From Ruania alkalisoli (lineage in GTDB: Bacteria > Actinomycetota > Actinomycetes > Actinomycetales > Beutenbergiaceae), in NCBI RefSeq assembly GCF_014960965.1, contig NZ_CP063169.1, positions 2,699,581-2,763,580 of the forward strand: a stretch of DNA of 64,000 nucleotides, in the 5' to 3' direction. Shown here piece by piece: positions 41,881 through 51,077 of this stretch; position 1 is the stretch's first letter; each line of letters opens with the position of its first letter. A model generated the notes under the pieces. The model had not been told where the DNA came from, did not search any database, and saw nothing but the letters and a program-made list of their open reading frames with translations. Position numbers and translations under genes: made by a program.

Positions 41881-42870
41881 TCAGGCCGTGGCGCGCACGC
41901 GGGTCGGCGCAGCAACCCGCTGACGGCGCCCGGCCGCCGGTGCGGTCTGCACGGTCGCGGTGCGCGGCTTGCGGAGGCCGCGCGCCTCCAGCTGCGGGAC
42001 GACCTCGTTCACCAGAGCCACCACATCGGTGGGCACCGAGGCGGGGATCACGGTGAATCCGTCCGCCGCACCAGCGTGCACCCACTCGGCCCACAGGTCG
42101 GTGAGATCACTCGCGGTGCCGATCGAACGCAGTGGCACCTCTCGCGGCTGCTCCTCCAACGACGTCAGCAGGTCCCAGCGCGCACGGGCGCTGGGAGCAT
42201 CGGCTGAGATCAGCGCGCGCACGTCCACGAGCACCTGCACATCGTCGGCGTCGCGCCCCCACTCCACGGCAGCCTCGCGGATGGCCGCACGAGCCGCACG
42301 AGCCTCCTCGAGGGTGCCGACGCTGAGCCGGGCGACATCGGCGCGGGCGGCAGCAAGCTCGCCGTCCACCGAGGTCCGCACCGGGACGACCACCTGCGGA
42401 CGCGACGTACCCGCGGAGGTGCGCGGCGCCGTCGGCCATCCGTTGATGACCGACTCCACGGCGCGCAGGCTCCGCGCTCCGGACTCAGCCACCTCCAACT
42501 GCCAGCCGGCACGGCCGGCGGAGGCGCGGTGCACGCTCGCGACCGCCCCGGCCACATGCTCCGGACGGTGGCTGCCCAGCGGCACGGTCGCCACGAGCGT
42601 GGCACCGGTGGTGTGCCGGGAGAGGCGGGAAGCGGCCACGGCCCCGTCGAGCCAGTCGTCACGACGGCGCACGCCGGCGTGGTGGAAGGTCTCGTCCAGT
42701 GTGAGCAGGTCCACGCCGCCCTTGTCGGCGAGCGAAGCGAGGCCGGCCAGGCGGCCCATGATGAAGGACTCGGCGTCGGAGTCCTCGGCGCGGCGCCACT
42801 CCCGGGGGGCGCCGGCGCCGGAGAGATCGAGGGAGATCAGGGACGTGCGAAGTGCGGCCGAAGCAGGCAT
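41881..42870 (-). CDS. LLM-class flavin-dependent monooxygenase-like protein
   Basis: 329 residues from ATG 42870, preceded by AAGGAAC. The fold matches bacterial luciferase-like barrels, for example 'SLADKGGVDLLTLDETFHHAGVRRRDDWLDGAVAASRLSRHTTGATLVATVPLGSHRPEHVAGAVASVHRASAGRAGWQLEV', but it is shorter and more divergent than SsuD or DszA types. The upstream cysteine-rich leader (43016-43102) suggests sulfur regulation, so it may release sulfur from an organic sulfur compound. That is inference; no substrate is visible. Confidence 0.7.
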   Translation of the reverse strand: MPASAALRTSLISLDLSGAGAPREWRRAEDSDAESFIMGRLAGLASLADKGGVDLLTLDETFHHAGVRRRDDWLDGAVAASRLSRHTTGATLVATVPLGSHRPEHVAGAVASVHRASAGRAGWQLEVAESGARSLRAVESVINGWPTAPRTSAGTSRPQVVVPVRTSVDGELAAARADVARLSVGTLEEARAARAAIREAAVEWGRDADDVQVLVDVRALISADAPSARARWDLLTSLEEQPREVPLRSIGTASDLTDLWAEWVHAGAADGFTVIPASVPTDVVALVNEVVPQLEARGLRKPRTATVQTAPAAGRRQRVAAPTRVRATA

Positions 42871-43015
42871 GAGAGGTTCCTTGTTCTGCGAGAGCGGGGA
42901 GCTCGATCGCGCCGAGTGCACGCCGGCGTTGTCACGCCACCGGCAGGTGTGCAGCCGCGAACCGAGGGTGGTACCGAAGGGGCGGATCGCCCGAGGGACC
43001 GGTCGAGAGTTCGGC

Positions 43016-43102
43016 TCAGGCCGACATGGAACAGCAACACATCATGCAGGTGGCGAATCGCAGTGCAGGCCGTAGGGGCACTGGGGTCCGGTCCTGATTC
43101 AT
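43016..43102 (-). CDS. cysteine-rich leader peptide (28 residues)
   Basis: ATG 43102 has AAGGA upstream. The peptide ends RFATCMMCCCSMSA and contains four Cys, three of them adjacent, and four Met, then stops 145 bases before the LLM start. Short polycysteine reading frames before sulfur-assimilation genes act as cysteine-responsive attenuators in mycobacteria (established for that group). The same frame is open upstream to 43273, but only the short form has a ribosome site. Confidence 0.75.
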   Translation of the reverse strand: MNQDRTPVPLRPALRFATCMMCCCSMSA

Positions 43103-43274
43103 CTGATGCTGTTCCTTCTCTCGGTCACCGCGCTCGCGGTGTTGCGCTTGCCCTGCACCAGTTGGCCAGGGCCAGGTCGTCACCCGGGGCACCCCACCGC
43201 AAGTGGAGGGTTGCCGGTCAGCTGGCCGGGGCCGTGTTGTTTCCAACGTGCTGACACTCAAGACCTTGGTCATG

Positions 43275-43304
43275 ACTGTAGAGGCCGATTGGATGACGTG
43301 TCAA
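43275..43304 (-). promoter_or_regulatory. sigma-70-type promoter of the leader-LLM transcript
   Basis: On the minus strand TTGACA (43304-43299) and TACAGT (43280-43275) are separated by 18 bases. Transcription would start near 43268 and give a leader of about 165 bases before the polycysteine peptide. Confidence 0.65.
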
Positions 43305-43340
43305 CCAAATCGGATGGAGGCTGCGTGGTCGGAGCCGGTC

Positions 43341-45677
43341 TCAGCCCGCGCCGTAGCACTGCACGGCACAGTCGAGCGCCTCGCCGCCGAAGGCGTTCGC
43401 AACCGCCTCGGCCGGACTGCTACCGCGAGCCAGCAGGCCGTGCAACTGCCCGAACCGGTCCAGAGCGGCCGTCTCGGCGATGTCGGCCGGAGCCGCCACC
43501 ACCGACCGGGCGCCGGCGTGCAGCCACGCCCGCGCCATCCCGAGCGAGCCACCAGCAGCGCCGCACGCGGAGAGGATCACCACCGGCGGCACCCGGCCGA
43601 AGAGCTCGACGTCATGGCCGAACAGGTCCCCGTCCGCCAGTTGCAGGGACGCGAACAGCGGGTGCGCCTCCCGGTCCTGCCCGTGGGCGCTCACGTGCAG
43701 CAGATCCACGTCCGAGGCGAGGGTCTGGGCGTCGTCGCAGCGCTCCCCCACCGTGACCGTGTGCCATCCCTGGCGGACCAGGTCCGCCTCAGCGCTCCCG
43801 GTGCGGGTACCGGGCCCGACGACGACCCCGACACTGCGGATCGGCCCGGCATCGGTCTGGCGCAGCCACGCACTCGCCGAGGTCGGCACAGTCACCGGGA
43901 CGCCCACCGTGCTCGGCAGCTGCCCCCAGGGCATCCGGGCCATCACTGCCGGTGCGGTGATCGTCAGCGACCCTGCCCCCTGTAGCGCCCGTGCAAGGAT
44001 CTTGTCCAAGCCCTCGATCCGCTCCTGGAGTGCGGCACGCACCACCGGTGCGGCGAGCTGTGCCGCCATCGTCAGGTCCGCGCTGAGGCCCCCGAGGAGC
44101 TGATCCATCTCGCCCCAGGCACCCAGGTCGAGGATGTCCTCGCGGTCGCCCAGAGTGAGGGCGATCAGCCGACCCTCGATCTCCATCAGCGTGACATAGC
44201 GTCCGGCCCGTGCTCCTGCCGACCGCTCGCGCACAGCCTGCACCGTCACCGGTGCGTCGGCGGGCAGCTCCGCTGCAGCCAGCCAGCGGCCCTGACGGAT
44301 CTGCGTCACCAACTGCAAACGCTCGGCCGGGTCGCCGTCAGGGCCGAGGCGGCGCAGATCGGCCAGGAGGTCCGCCAGTTCCTCCGGCGGCCGGGTGGCG
44401 GGGACCCGGGCAACGAGCTCGCGGGCCCGTTCGGACCAGGTGAGCAGGTGCTGCGCGTCGCCACTGAGCAGCGCTGCCTGCTGACCGAGCCGGATCACCC
44501 GTGCACCCAAGCGCCTGCTCACCGACTGCAGCTCCAGGCTGCCGATGCCGCGCTGCCACCGGTCGAGCTCGTCGATTGCGGCCGATGCCGCGCTCAGAGC
44601 CGCATCGGTGTCGCCTGCCCGCAGTGCCACCTCCGCCGCGACCTCACCGGCGAGCAGCCGAACGGTCAGTGGCTCCTCCTCCCCCGGGAGACGGGGCGAG
44701 GTCCCGCGCAGGCCGGCGGCGCGCATCCGCAGCGCTGCTGCCGTGTGCCGGCGCCCGGCCTGCTCCAGCCGGTCAGCGAGCCTCTCCAGGCTGTGCGCAG
44801 TCGGTGGCCTCGTGCTGCGGCACCTGGCCAGCAGCACCACCGCGCGCGCCTCGTCTGCATCGACGGCGTTGCCGTGCTGACGATTGAGACGCACTGCACG
44901 CTCGGCGGCTTCCAGAGCCTCCTCGTTGCCGAGCTGGCGGGCCAGGTGCAGATCGACATCAGCCTGCAGTCGCCAGAGCCCGCTGCCACGCAGGCGCGCG
45001 GCCACGTCGCGCAGCAGCGCCACTGCTTCACCACGGAGCCCGGCGGCGTCCAGCACCTCGGACCGGTCGATATCGAGCGTGGCGGTCACAGACAGGCCTA
45101 GTCCCGCTAGTTCGGGTCGAGCGCGGTCCATCCACCGCAGCGCCGCCACCAATTGCCCGCGGAGCAGGTGGAGGTACCCAAGATTGTGCGCATTCTGGGC
45201 TGCCGCGATGACATTCGGGCCGCGCGCACCTTCCTCGAAGTCACGCCGAGCCTTCTCATAGGCTGCCACGCTCATGTACGCAGCGCCCCGGTTGAGGAGG
45301 ATGTTGCTCCGCTCTTCTCCCGTGAGAACCTCCAGCGCCCTGGTGAACAACGTGATCGCCGGAACTGTCTCCCCACGAACGAACTGGATCGTGCCGAGCT
45401 GACCGGCCAGGAGAGCATGCGCCATGGTGCCGCGCCCCACCCGCTCCAACGCGGCCTCGCACCGCGCCAGCCCCTCGCTGACCTGCCCGCGTTCCACCTC
45501 AATGTACGCGAGCGTCCCTTCGATCCGACCGAGGTCGTCCATGCTCGCGGCGCACTGGCGCGCCCGGTTCAGCAAGTTCTCCGCACCTGTGAGGTCGCCG
45601 GCGTTGGCGAGGCGCCGCGCTTCGATGTGAAGCGCGGCGGCATCCTCGGGCACACCGGTAGCGGGCGGCTCTGTCAC
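43341..45677 (-). CDS. TPR-CHAT caspase-like protease
   Basis: 778 residues, no signal peptide. Residues ~10-420 are helical TPR-like repeats ('DAAALHIEARRLANAGDLTGAENLLNRARQCAASM', 'NILLNRGAAYMSVAAYEKARRDFEEGARG'). The C-terminal ~260 residues form a CHAT peptidase domain with the catalytic pair visible: His ~663 in 'DVDLLHVSAHGQD' and Cys ~705 in 'PVVILSACGAAGGSLGMARAWLHAGARSVVA'. CHAT is the separase/caspase-related family; TPR-CHAT proteins in other bacteria act in proteolytic cascades, including phage defence. The GTG start lies four bases after the stop of the subtilisin gene, so it is last in a four-gene operon with a sigma factor and two other proteins. Confidence 0.9.
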   Translation of the reverse strand: MTEPPATGVPEDAAALHIEARRLANAGDLTGAENLLNRARQCAASMDDLGRIEGTLAYIEVERGQVSEGLARCEAALERVGRGTMAHALLAGQLGTIQFVRGETVPAITLFTRALEVLTGEERSNILLNRGAAYMSVAAYEKARRDFEEGARGPNVIAAAQNAHNLGYLHLLRGQLVAALRWMDRARPELAGLGLSVTATLDIDRSEVLDAAGLRGEAVALLRDVAARLRGSGLWRLQADVDLHLARQLGNEEALEAAERAVRLNRQHGNAVDADEARAVVLLARCRSTRPPTAHSLERLADRLEQAGRRHTAAALRMRAAGLRGTSPRLPGEEEPLTVRLLAGEVAAEVALRAGDTDAALSAASAAIDELDRWQRGIGSLELQSVSRRLGARVIRLGQQAALLSGDAQHLLTWSERARELVARVPATRPPEELADLLADLRRLGPDGDPAERLQLVTQIRQGRWLAAAELPADAPVTVQAVRERSAGARAGRYVTLMEIEGRLIALTLGDREDILDLGAWGEMDQLLGGLSADLTMAAQLAAPVVRAALQERIEGLDKILARALQGAGSLTITAPAVMARMPWGQLPSTVGVPVTVPTSASAWLRQTDAGPIRSVGVVVGPGTRTGSAEADLVRQGWHTVTVGERCDDAQTLASDVDLLHVSAHGQDREAHPLFASLQLADGDLFGHDVELFGRVPPVVILSACGAAGGSLGMARAWLHAGARSVVAAPADIAETAALDRFGQLHGLLARGSSPAEAVANAFGGEALDCAVQCYGAG

Positions 45678-45681
45678 CGCG

Positions 45682-47247
45682 TCATCGACCGTCCGTCACC
45701 GATCGCAGAGCGAGTTGGGCAGCCCGGAGCCGGTCCGGCACGTCCTTCGCCGGGGGAATCCTTGGTTCCAGCACCTGCGCCACTCGCGCGGCGAGCAGTG
45801 GCGCCGCGAAGGACGTGCCGCTCCAGACGGCGAAGCCGCCGCGGAAGTCGTCCAGGTCGAGCGTCTCGCTCCCCGGCCCTGTCTCCACGCTGGGCTGACG
45901 TCCGGAATCCAGCCGTGGACTGGTGCTCACCAGCGCTGCACCATCCTCCCAGCAGGTGATCCAGGTTCCTTGGTTGCTGAAGGCCGCAATGGTCCCGTTC
46001 GGGTTCCGCGCGCCCACGGAGATCAGTGGCGCCACCGACGGGTCCGGGGAGAGGGTGAACGCGGCGGGGAAGTGCGGCCGCGTGGTGGCGGCGTTGCCGG
46101 CCGAGGCGACCACGGTGGTGCCGTCCGCCCGCAACTGGTGCAGCACCCCGTACAGCGCCGTGCTGTAGGCGGAGTCCTCTGGGCTCTCGTGGGTGTAGCT
46201 GAGCGAGAGGTTGAGCACGTCGATCGGCCCGCTCGTGCGCTGGTATTCGGCGAGCTGCGCCAACACCCCGATGAGCTCGAGCTCGGTGACGATCCCGTCA
46301 CCGTCGCAGACCCGCACGGCGAGCACGTCCGCGTCCGGGGCCACCTGGCGCACCAGTCCGGCGATGAATGTTCCATGGCCGACCGCACGGCCGGCGAGAC
46401 CGGTGATCGTGGAGCCAGGATCCGGATCGCGCTCTGGGTCCGGTGAACCGTGCCGGCCGATGGGCCCCCCGTTCAGCTGCGGTACCGAGACGACGTCGTC
46501 GAGCCACTCATGGTCACCACAGCCGGTGTCCAGCACCGCGACCGTGACCCGGCGGGAGGCCTCGGGGCGGCGGGCCGGGGGCGTGACCGGCACACTCACC
46601 GGCTGCCGTCCGCCGAGTCCAGGTTGTGCATATCCGGCGGCCGGGTTCGTCGCGATGAACGGGTTCGTGGCAATGAACGGGTTCGTGGCAATGAACGGGT
46701 TGGTGGCGATAAACGGGTTCGTCGCAATGAAGGGCGCAAGACTGAGCAGGTGATCGAGCCCCAGGGCAGCAGGCTTTCCCCGCCGCTCCTGCACGGCCCG
46801 CAGCACCACTGCCGCATCGGGTCCGTCCACCGGGGCTCCCGACCGCCGCACCAGCCGCAGCCCGATCACTCCGACCGGGATCGGCTCCCCCTTCGGCCCC
46901 GCGTACTGCTTGCCTGCGAAGACGCGCTTCCACAGCGCTCGCAGCGCGTCCAGGGCAGCATCCCGCTCGCCGCCGGCGTATGCCTTCCGGAAGGTCTCGA
47001 CCGCGCCTGCCACCCCTGCTTCTGCGCTCACCTCCTCAGACACGAACAGCACCGGATCGCCGATCTCGAGCTGCCACTGTCGCTCGGCCAGGACCTCCTC
47101 AAGGACCCGCAGGTCCTCCTCCACCCCGGGCACCAGCGGGCAGAGCAACGAGTCGGCGAGATAGGTCGTGCCGAACCACCCGGAGTCCAGGTCGGGCCCG
47201 CAGGCGCGCACACGCGCCCAGAGCGCTCGTGGTTTCCAGTCGGTCAT
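45682..47247 (-). CDS. cytoplasmic subtilisin-like (S8) protease with FIATNP repeats
   Basis: 521 residues, without signal peptide or membrane anchor, unusual for a subtilase. The N-terminal ~170 residues are a unique domain ('GTTYLADSLLCPLVPGVEEDLRVLEEVL', 'GPKGEPIPVGVIGLRLVRR'). Five copies of FIATNP follow (~173-202). The S8 catalytic domain has Asp ~240 ('VTVAVLDTGCGDHEWL'), His ~291 ('GHGTFIAGLV') and Ser ~479 ('WSGTSFAAPLLAARVA'), with 'VVASAGNAATTRPHFPAAF' as oxyanion Asn region. It starts one base after the stop of the 153-residue gene and precedes the CHAT gene by four bases. It probably processes an intracellular target, possibly the CHAT protein. Confidence 0.92.
   Translation of the reverse strand: MTDWKPRALWARVRACGPDLDSGWFGTTYLADSLLCPLVPGVEEDLRVLEEVLAERQWQLEIGDPVLFVSEEVSAEAGVAGAVETFRKAYAGGERDAALDALRALWKRVFAGKQYAGPKGEPIPVGVIGLRLVRRSGAPVDGPDAAVVLRAVQERRGKPAALGLDHLLSLAPFIATNPFIATNPFIATNPFIATNPFIATNPAAGYAQPGLGGRQPVSVPVTPPARRPEASRRVTVAVLDTGCGDHEWLDDVVSVPQLNGGPIGRHGSPDPERDPDPGSTITGLAGRAVGHGTFIAGLVRQVAPDADVLAVRVCDGDGIVTELELIGVLAQLAEYQRTSGPIDVLNLSLSYTHESPEDSAYSTALYGVLHQLRADGTTVVASAGNAATTRPHFPAAFTLSPDPSVAPLISVGARNPNGTIAAFSNQGTWITCWEDGAALVSTSPRLDSGRQPSVETGPGSETLDLDDFRGGFAVWSGTSFAAPLLAARVAQVLEPRIPPAKDVPDRLRAAQLALRSVTDGR
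46642..46731. repeat. five 18-bp tandem repeats in the subtilisin gene
   Basis: Five consecutive 18-bp units (46642, 46660, 46678, 46696, 46714) each encode FIATNP on the minus strand. Copies two and three are identical; the others differ only at silent positions. The peptide repeat is thus conserved while the DNA has drifted. Confidence 0.95.
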
Positions 47248-47248
47248 C

Positions 47249-47710
47249 TCATACCTCGAATCCTGGAGTCAGGTACGCACCTTCGTCGGAACGTAGTCGT
47301 AGTCGTACCGGCCCGGAGGGCACCTTGTCGAACTCGAACCGTCCCGCGGCGCTCACTCGCGCCGTCCGGGACCATTCCTCGTTCACGAGCGCCACCTCGC
47401 GGATACCTTCGGCCCAGCCGTCCACCCGGCGGGAGCCGTCGTCGTCCTGTCCCAGCCGTACCACGAGCGTGAGGCTGTCGGAGGTGAACTCCAGCACCTG
47501 GGCTACCTCGCCGCGCACGTCGGCCAGCTGCGCCGGCTGCAGCGTGAGCAGCTCAGCGTCGAGGTCCTCGGCCGCGACTGCTGCGATGAGCGCATCCACC
47601 AGTCCCTCCGGCACCGGGTCTGCGCGTTCCCACATCTCCTTCAGGGCCCGCATCGTCTCATCCTCGGCAGGCCACCTCACCGGCGTCCGTCCCTCGCCAC
47701 CCTCACGCAT
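47249..47710 (-). CDS. small protein of the sigma/subtilisin/CHAT operon
   Basis: 153 residues from ATG 47710; it overlaps the sigma-factor stop by eight bases and ends one base before the subtilisin start. The N-terminal half is helical and acidic ('AEDETMRALKEMWERADPVPEGLVDALIAAVAAEDLDAELLTLQP'), the C-terminal half is beta-rich with 'EWSRTARVSAAGRFEFDKVPSGPVRLRLR', a carboxypeptidase-regulatory-like motif. There is no membrane segment or zinc motif typical of anti-sigma factors. Its position suggests a regulator or adaptor of the sigma factor or proteases. I know no family name. Confidence 0.6.
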   Translation of the reverse strand: MREGGEGRTPVRWPAEDETMRALKEMWERADPVPEGLVDALIAAVAAEDLDAELLTLQPAQLADVRGEVAQVLEFTSDSLTLVVRLGQDDDGSRRVDGWAEGIREVALVNEEWSRTARVSAAGRFEFDKVPSGPVRLRLRSDEGAYLTPGFEV

Positions 47711-48293
47711 GGTCAACCCCCTCTGCTGCCAACAATGTCCGTAGTCGTGCCAGGCACCGTGCCCGGGTGGGCCCGATGCTCCCGACCGGCATATCCAGCT
47801 CACCGGCCAGATTCCGGTAGTTCGGCCGGTCCAGGAAGGCCGCCACCCGCAGCAGCCGCTGGCACCGCTGCGAGAGCTGGGAGACCGACCGCCACAGCAA
47901 CCGGTCCAGCCATCGGGTCGTGGCTTCCTGCTCTGCCGAATGACCTTCACCAGTCTCGGGCAGTTCCTCCATCAGCTCGGTCCGTGCACCGGCCTTGACC
48001 ACCCGCCAGGCCTCTCGCCGCGCCGTCGTCACCAACCAGCTTCCGACGGCCTCGGGCTCGCGGACTGCATCGGGCCGGCGCACCAGTGCGAGCCAGGTGG
48101 TCTGCACGACGTCGGAGGCAGTCTCGGCGTCGAGCCGCTGGGCTCGTACCACTTGCCAGAGCACGGGGGTCAGGCAGCGGACGAGCTCGTCCATCGCCGT
48201 GGGTGAGCCCGCCCGCCATCGGCGGTAGTGCTCAGCGGCGGTGGCCCACACCGTCTGCTGCGCTGTTCGATCCATGATGGGAGTACTCTTCAC
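47703..48293 (-). CDS. ECF-type RNA polymerase sigma factor
   Basis: 196 residues from GTG 48293 (ATG 48275 is an alternative). Region 2 is 'AMDELVRCLTPVLWQVVRAQRLDAETASDVVQTTWLALVRRPDAVREPEAVGSWLVTTARREAWRVVK', region 4 is 'RCQRLLRVAAFLDRPNYRNLAGELDMPVGSIGPTRARCLARLRTLL'. The size and layout are those of ECF sigma factors. It is first of the four-gene operon whose later products are proteases, 54 bases from the proB stop on the same strand. I did not find a clear ECF promoter (GGAAC/GTC) in that short gap. It should direct polymerase to its own operon or to stress genes. Confidence 0.88.
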   Translation of the reverse strand: MKSTPIMDRTAQQTVWATAAEHYRRWRAGSPTAMDELVRCLTPVLWQVVRAQRLDAETASDVVQTTWLALVRRPDAVREPEAVGSWLVTTARREAWRVVKAGARTELMEELPETGEGHSAEQEATTRWLDRLLWRSVSQLSQRCQRLLRVAAFLDRPNYRNLAGELDMPVGSIGPTRARCLARLRTLLAAEGVDHA

Positions 48294-48347
48294 GCTTGTT
48301 CAGGTGCGCACAACCGCTGGCGTGATACATCCGCTTCGCAGAAGGTC

Positions 48348-49490
48348 TCAGCGCGGCCGCACCTGGACGAGATCATCTCGGTGCACCACGGCGCGCACCG
48401 AGGCGTCGCCGTGCGATCGCGCGAGCTCCTCCGAGCGCCGCCCCATCCGGTCCGGCAGTTCCTCGGCCGAGTAGCCCACCAGCCCACGTGCCACGACCAC
48501 GCCCTCAGGGCCGGCGACCTCGATCGGGTCACCTGCCTCGAAGCTGCCCTCGACTCCGACCACTCCGGCAGCGAGCAGCGACTTCTTCCCGGTGGTGATC
48601 GCCCGGACCGCTCCGGCATCGATCACCACGCGTCCGCGGGTGCGGGCAGCGTGGGCGAGCCACAGGCGGCGGGTCTGGATTCGCCGCCCGGTGGGCGCGA
48701 ACCAGGTTCCGACGTCCTCACCAGCGAGTGCGGCGGCGGCGCTGGCGGCCGAGGTGAGCACCACCGGAACGCCCGACCCGGTGGCGATCGTGGCCGCCTC
48801 GACCTTGGTGACCATCCCGCCGGTCCCCACAACGCTTCCGGGCGCGGAGATCTCCACCCCGGCCAGGTCCGCTCGGCTCTCGACCCGAGCGATCCGGCGT
48901 GATCCGGGGCGGGTGGGAGGACCGTCGTAGAGGGCGTCGACGTCGCTGAGCAGCAGCAGTGCGTCGGCGTGGGTCAGGTGTGCCACCAGCGCGGCCACCC
49001 GGTCGTTGTCGCCGAACCGGATCTCATGGGTGGCCACAGTGTCGTTCTCGTTCACGATGGGCACCACGCCGAGGTCGAGCAGGCGGTTGAGCGCGCGCTG
49101 AGCGTTGCGGTAGTGCCCCTGACGCACGACGTCCTCGACGGTGAGCAGCACCTGCCCGACGTGGCGTCCGTGTGCGGCGAAGGCTCGCGTGTAGTGGGCC
49201 ATCAGCAGTCCCTGGCCCACGCTCGCCGCGGCCTGCGCCGTGGCCAGATCCTTCGGCCGGCCAGTCAGTCCCAGGACGGTCAGTGCCGAGGCGATGGCTC
49301 CCGAGGAGACCAGGGTGACCTGTCCGCCGTCGGCGATCCGCGCGGCGAGCACGTCCACCAGGGCGGTCAGGCGCCCCACGTCCAGGCGTCCCTCGTCATC
49401 GGTCAACGACGACGACCCCACCTTGACCACGATGCGTGCCGCACGCGCCGGGTCGGCAAAGGCGGAACGGTCCACGACGGCGGGGCTCAC
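48348..49490 (-). CDS. proB: glutamate 5-kinase ProB
   Basis: 380 residues. The amino-acid kinase domain reads '[19 protein letters not shown]', '[13 protein letters not shown]', '[46 protein letters not shown]', '[15 protein letters not shown]'. A C-terminal PUA domain follows (~280-370; '[25 protein letters not shown]'). It phosphorylates glutamate, the first step to proline, and is normally feedback-inhibited by proline. The GTG start overlaps the obg stop, so it belongs to the rplU-rpmA-obg-proB operon. Confidence 0.96.
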   Translation of the reverse strand: MSPAVVDRSAFADPARAARIVVKVGSSSLTDDEGRLDVGRLTALVDVLAARIADGGQVTLVSSGAIASALTVLGLTGRPKDLATAQAAASVGQGLLMAHYTRAFAAHGRHVGQVLLTVEDVVRQGHYRNAQRALNRLLDLGVVPIVNENDTVATHEIRFGDNDRVAALVAHLTHADALLLLSDVDALYDGPPTRPGSRRIARVESRADLAGVEISAPGSVVGTGGMVTKVEAATIATGSGVPVVLTSAASAAAALAGEDVGTWFAPTGRRIQTRRLWLAHAARTRGRVVIDAGAVRAITTGKKSLLAAGVVGVEGSFEAGDPIEVAGPEGVVVARGLVGYSAEELPDRMGRRSEELARSHGDASVRAVVHRDDLVQVRPR

Positions 49491-51031
49491 CTGTGCCCTC
49501 CGTCATCCTCCTCGTCGGGCTCCTCCCAGAGCACGGGTCCGGAGTCCTCACCTTCGGCCCACAACTCGTCCCGCGCAGCGGCCTTGGCGTCCATCTTCTC
49601 GTGGAACGCCTCCCGCTTCTCGGCGCGAGTGGGCCGGTGGTGCTCCTCAAGGCGCAGGTCGCTGCCGCGCGGGCCGGCGAGCAGCTCGGCACCGACGGCC
49701 ATGGTCGGCTCCCAGTCGAAGACGACGCCGTCTGGTCCGTCCCCGATCACGACCTCGTCGCCCGCCTGAGCGCCGGCCCGGAAGAGTTCTTCCTCCACCC
49801 CGAGCCGGGCGAGGCGGTCGGCGAGGTAGCCGACGGCCTCGTCGTTGGCGAAGTCGGTCTGGCGCACCCATCGCTCGGGCTTGTCCCCGCGCACGAGGTA
49901 GTACACGTGATCGCTCTGACGGCGCGTCACGGTGAAGCCGGCGTCGTCCACGGCGCGCGGCCGCAGCACGGTGGGCGTCCGTTCCGGCTGAGGCGCCGCC
50001 TCACGGGCGGCCGTGACCAGCTCGGCCAGGGCAAAGGTGAGCGGGCGCAATCCCTCATGGGACGCCGTCGAGATCTCCATCACCTGTAGCCCACGCTGCT
50101 CCAGATCGGGGCGGACCATCTCGGCGAGGTCGCGGGCTTCGGGAACGTCGATCTTGTTGAGCACCACCAGCCGAGGCCGCTCGGCGAGCGGCACATGCCC
50201 GTCGCCGACGTCGAGGTCAGCCTGGTAGGCCGCGAGTTCAGCCTCGATCACGTCGAGGTCGCTGATCGGATCCCGGCCCGGCTCGAGGGTGGCGCAGTCG
50301 AGTACGTGCACGATCACGGCGCAGCGTTCGATGTGGCGCAGGAACTGCAGCCCCAGGCCCTTGCCTTCGCTCGCGCCCGGGATCAGCCCGGGCACATCGG
50401 CCACGGTGAAGCGTTGCGATCCGGCCTGGACCACGCCGAGGTTGGGGACCAGGGTGGTGAACGGATAGTCCGCGATCTTCGGGCGCGCAGCCGAGATCGC
50501 GGCGATCAACGAGGACTTGCCGGCGCTGGGGTAGCCCACGAGGGCGACATCGGCGACCGTCTTGAGCTCGAGGACGAGATCGCGTTCACGCCCCGGCTCA
50601 CCCAGCAGGGCGAAGCCCGGTGCCTTCCGCTTGGGCGAGGCGAGAGCAGCGTTGCCCAGCCCGCCGCGGCCGCCCTCGGCGGCAACGAAGCGAGTTCCTG
50701 CGCCCACGAGGTCGGCGAGCACCTGACCGTCGGTGGTCTTGACCACGGTGCCGTCGGGAACCGGGAGCTCGAGAGCATGCCCGATCTTGCCCGTGCGCAT
50801 GTCACCCATGCCCTGCGTACCGTTCTCGGCGCGCCGGTGCGGGAGGTGGTGGTAATCGAGCAAGGTGGTGACCTGCGGGTCGACGACGAGCACGACGTCA
50901 CCCCCGGAGCCACCATTGGCTCCGTCCGGGCCGCCGAGCGGCTTGAACTTCTCTCGCCGGACCGAGGCACAGCCGTGCCCGCCGTCACCGCCGCGCACGT
51001 GCAGCACGACCCGGTCGATGAAGCTCGCCAT
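49487..51031 (-). CDS. obg: GTPase Obg (ObgE/CgtA)
   Basis: 514 residues from ATG 51031, with AAGGGGAAG before it. N-terminal glycine-rich Obg domain ('[38 protein letters not shown]'), G domain with G1 '[10 protein letters not shown]', G3 'DVPGLI', G4 'NKID', then a C-terminal OCT domain ('[54 protein letters not shown]') and an acidic tail. Obg binds the 50S subunit and links ribosome assembly to growth and stringent response. It lies between rpmA and proB as usual; a terminator at 51078-51120 separates it from rpmA. Confidence 0.96.
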   Translation of the reverse strand: MASFIDRVVLHVRGGDGGHGCASVRREKFKPLGGPDGANGGSGGDVVLVVDPQVTTLLDYHHLPHRRAENGTQGMGDMRTGKIGHALELPVPDGTVVKTTDGQVLADLVGAGTRFVAAEGGRGGLGNAALASPKRKAPGFALLGEPGRERDLVLELKTVADVALVGYPSAGKSSLIAAISAARPKIADYPFTTLVPNLGVVQAGSQRFTVADVPGLIPGASEGKGLGLQFLRHIERCAVIVHVLDCATLEPGRDPISDLDVIEAELAAYQADLDVGDGHVPLAERPRLVVLNKIDVPEARDLAEMVRPDLEQRGLQVMEISTASHEGLRPLTFALAELVTAAREAAPQPERTPTVLRPRAVDDAGFTVTRRQSDHVYYLVRGDKPERWVRQTDFANDEAVGYLADRLARLGVEEELFRAGAQAGDEVVIGDGPDGVVFDWEPTMAVGAELLAGPRGSDLRLEEHHRPTRAEKREAFHEKMDAKAAARDELWAEGEDSGPVLWEEPDEEDDGGHR

Positions 51032-51077
51032 GGTCTTCCCCTTCAGTGCCGACGACGCCGGTGCGCCGTCATGAAAA

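Noticed and set aside
43016-43273. An 85-codon version of the cysteine leader starting at 43273
   Set aside because: It would begin upstream of the expected transcript start, has no ribosome site, and its first 57 codons look random. The 28-codon form has a good site.
46642-46731. Tandem 18-bp repeats that could be taken for a CRISPR or satellite
   Set aside because: The units are contiguous without spacers and in frame, encoding FIATNP inside the subtilisin gene.
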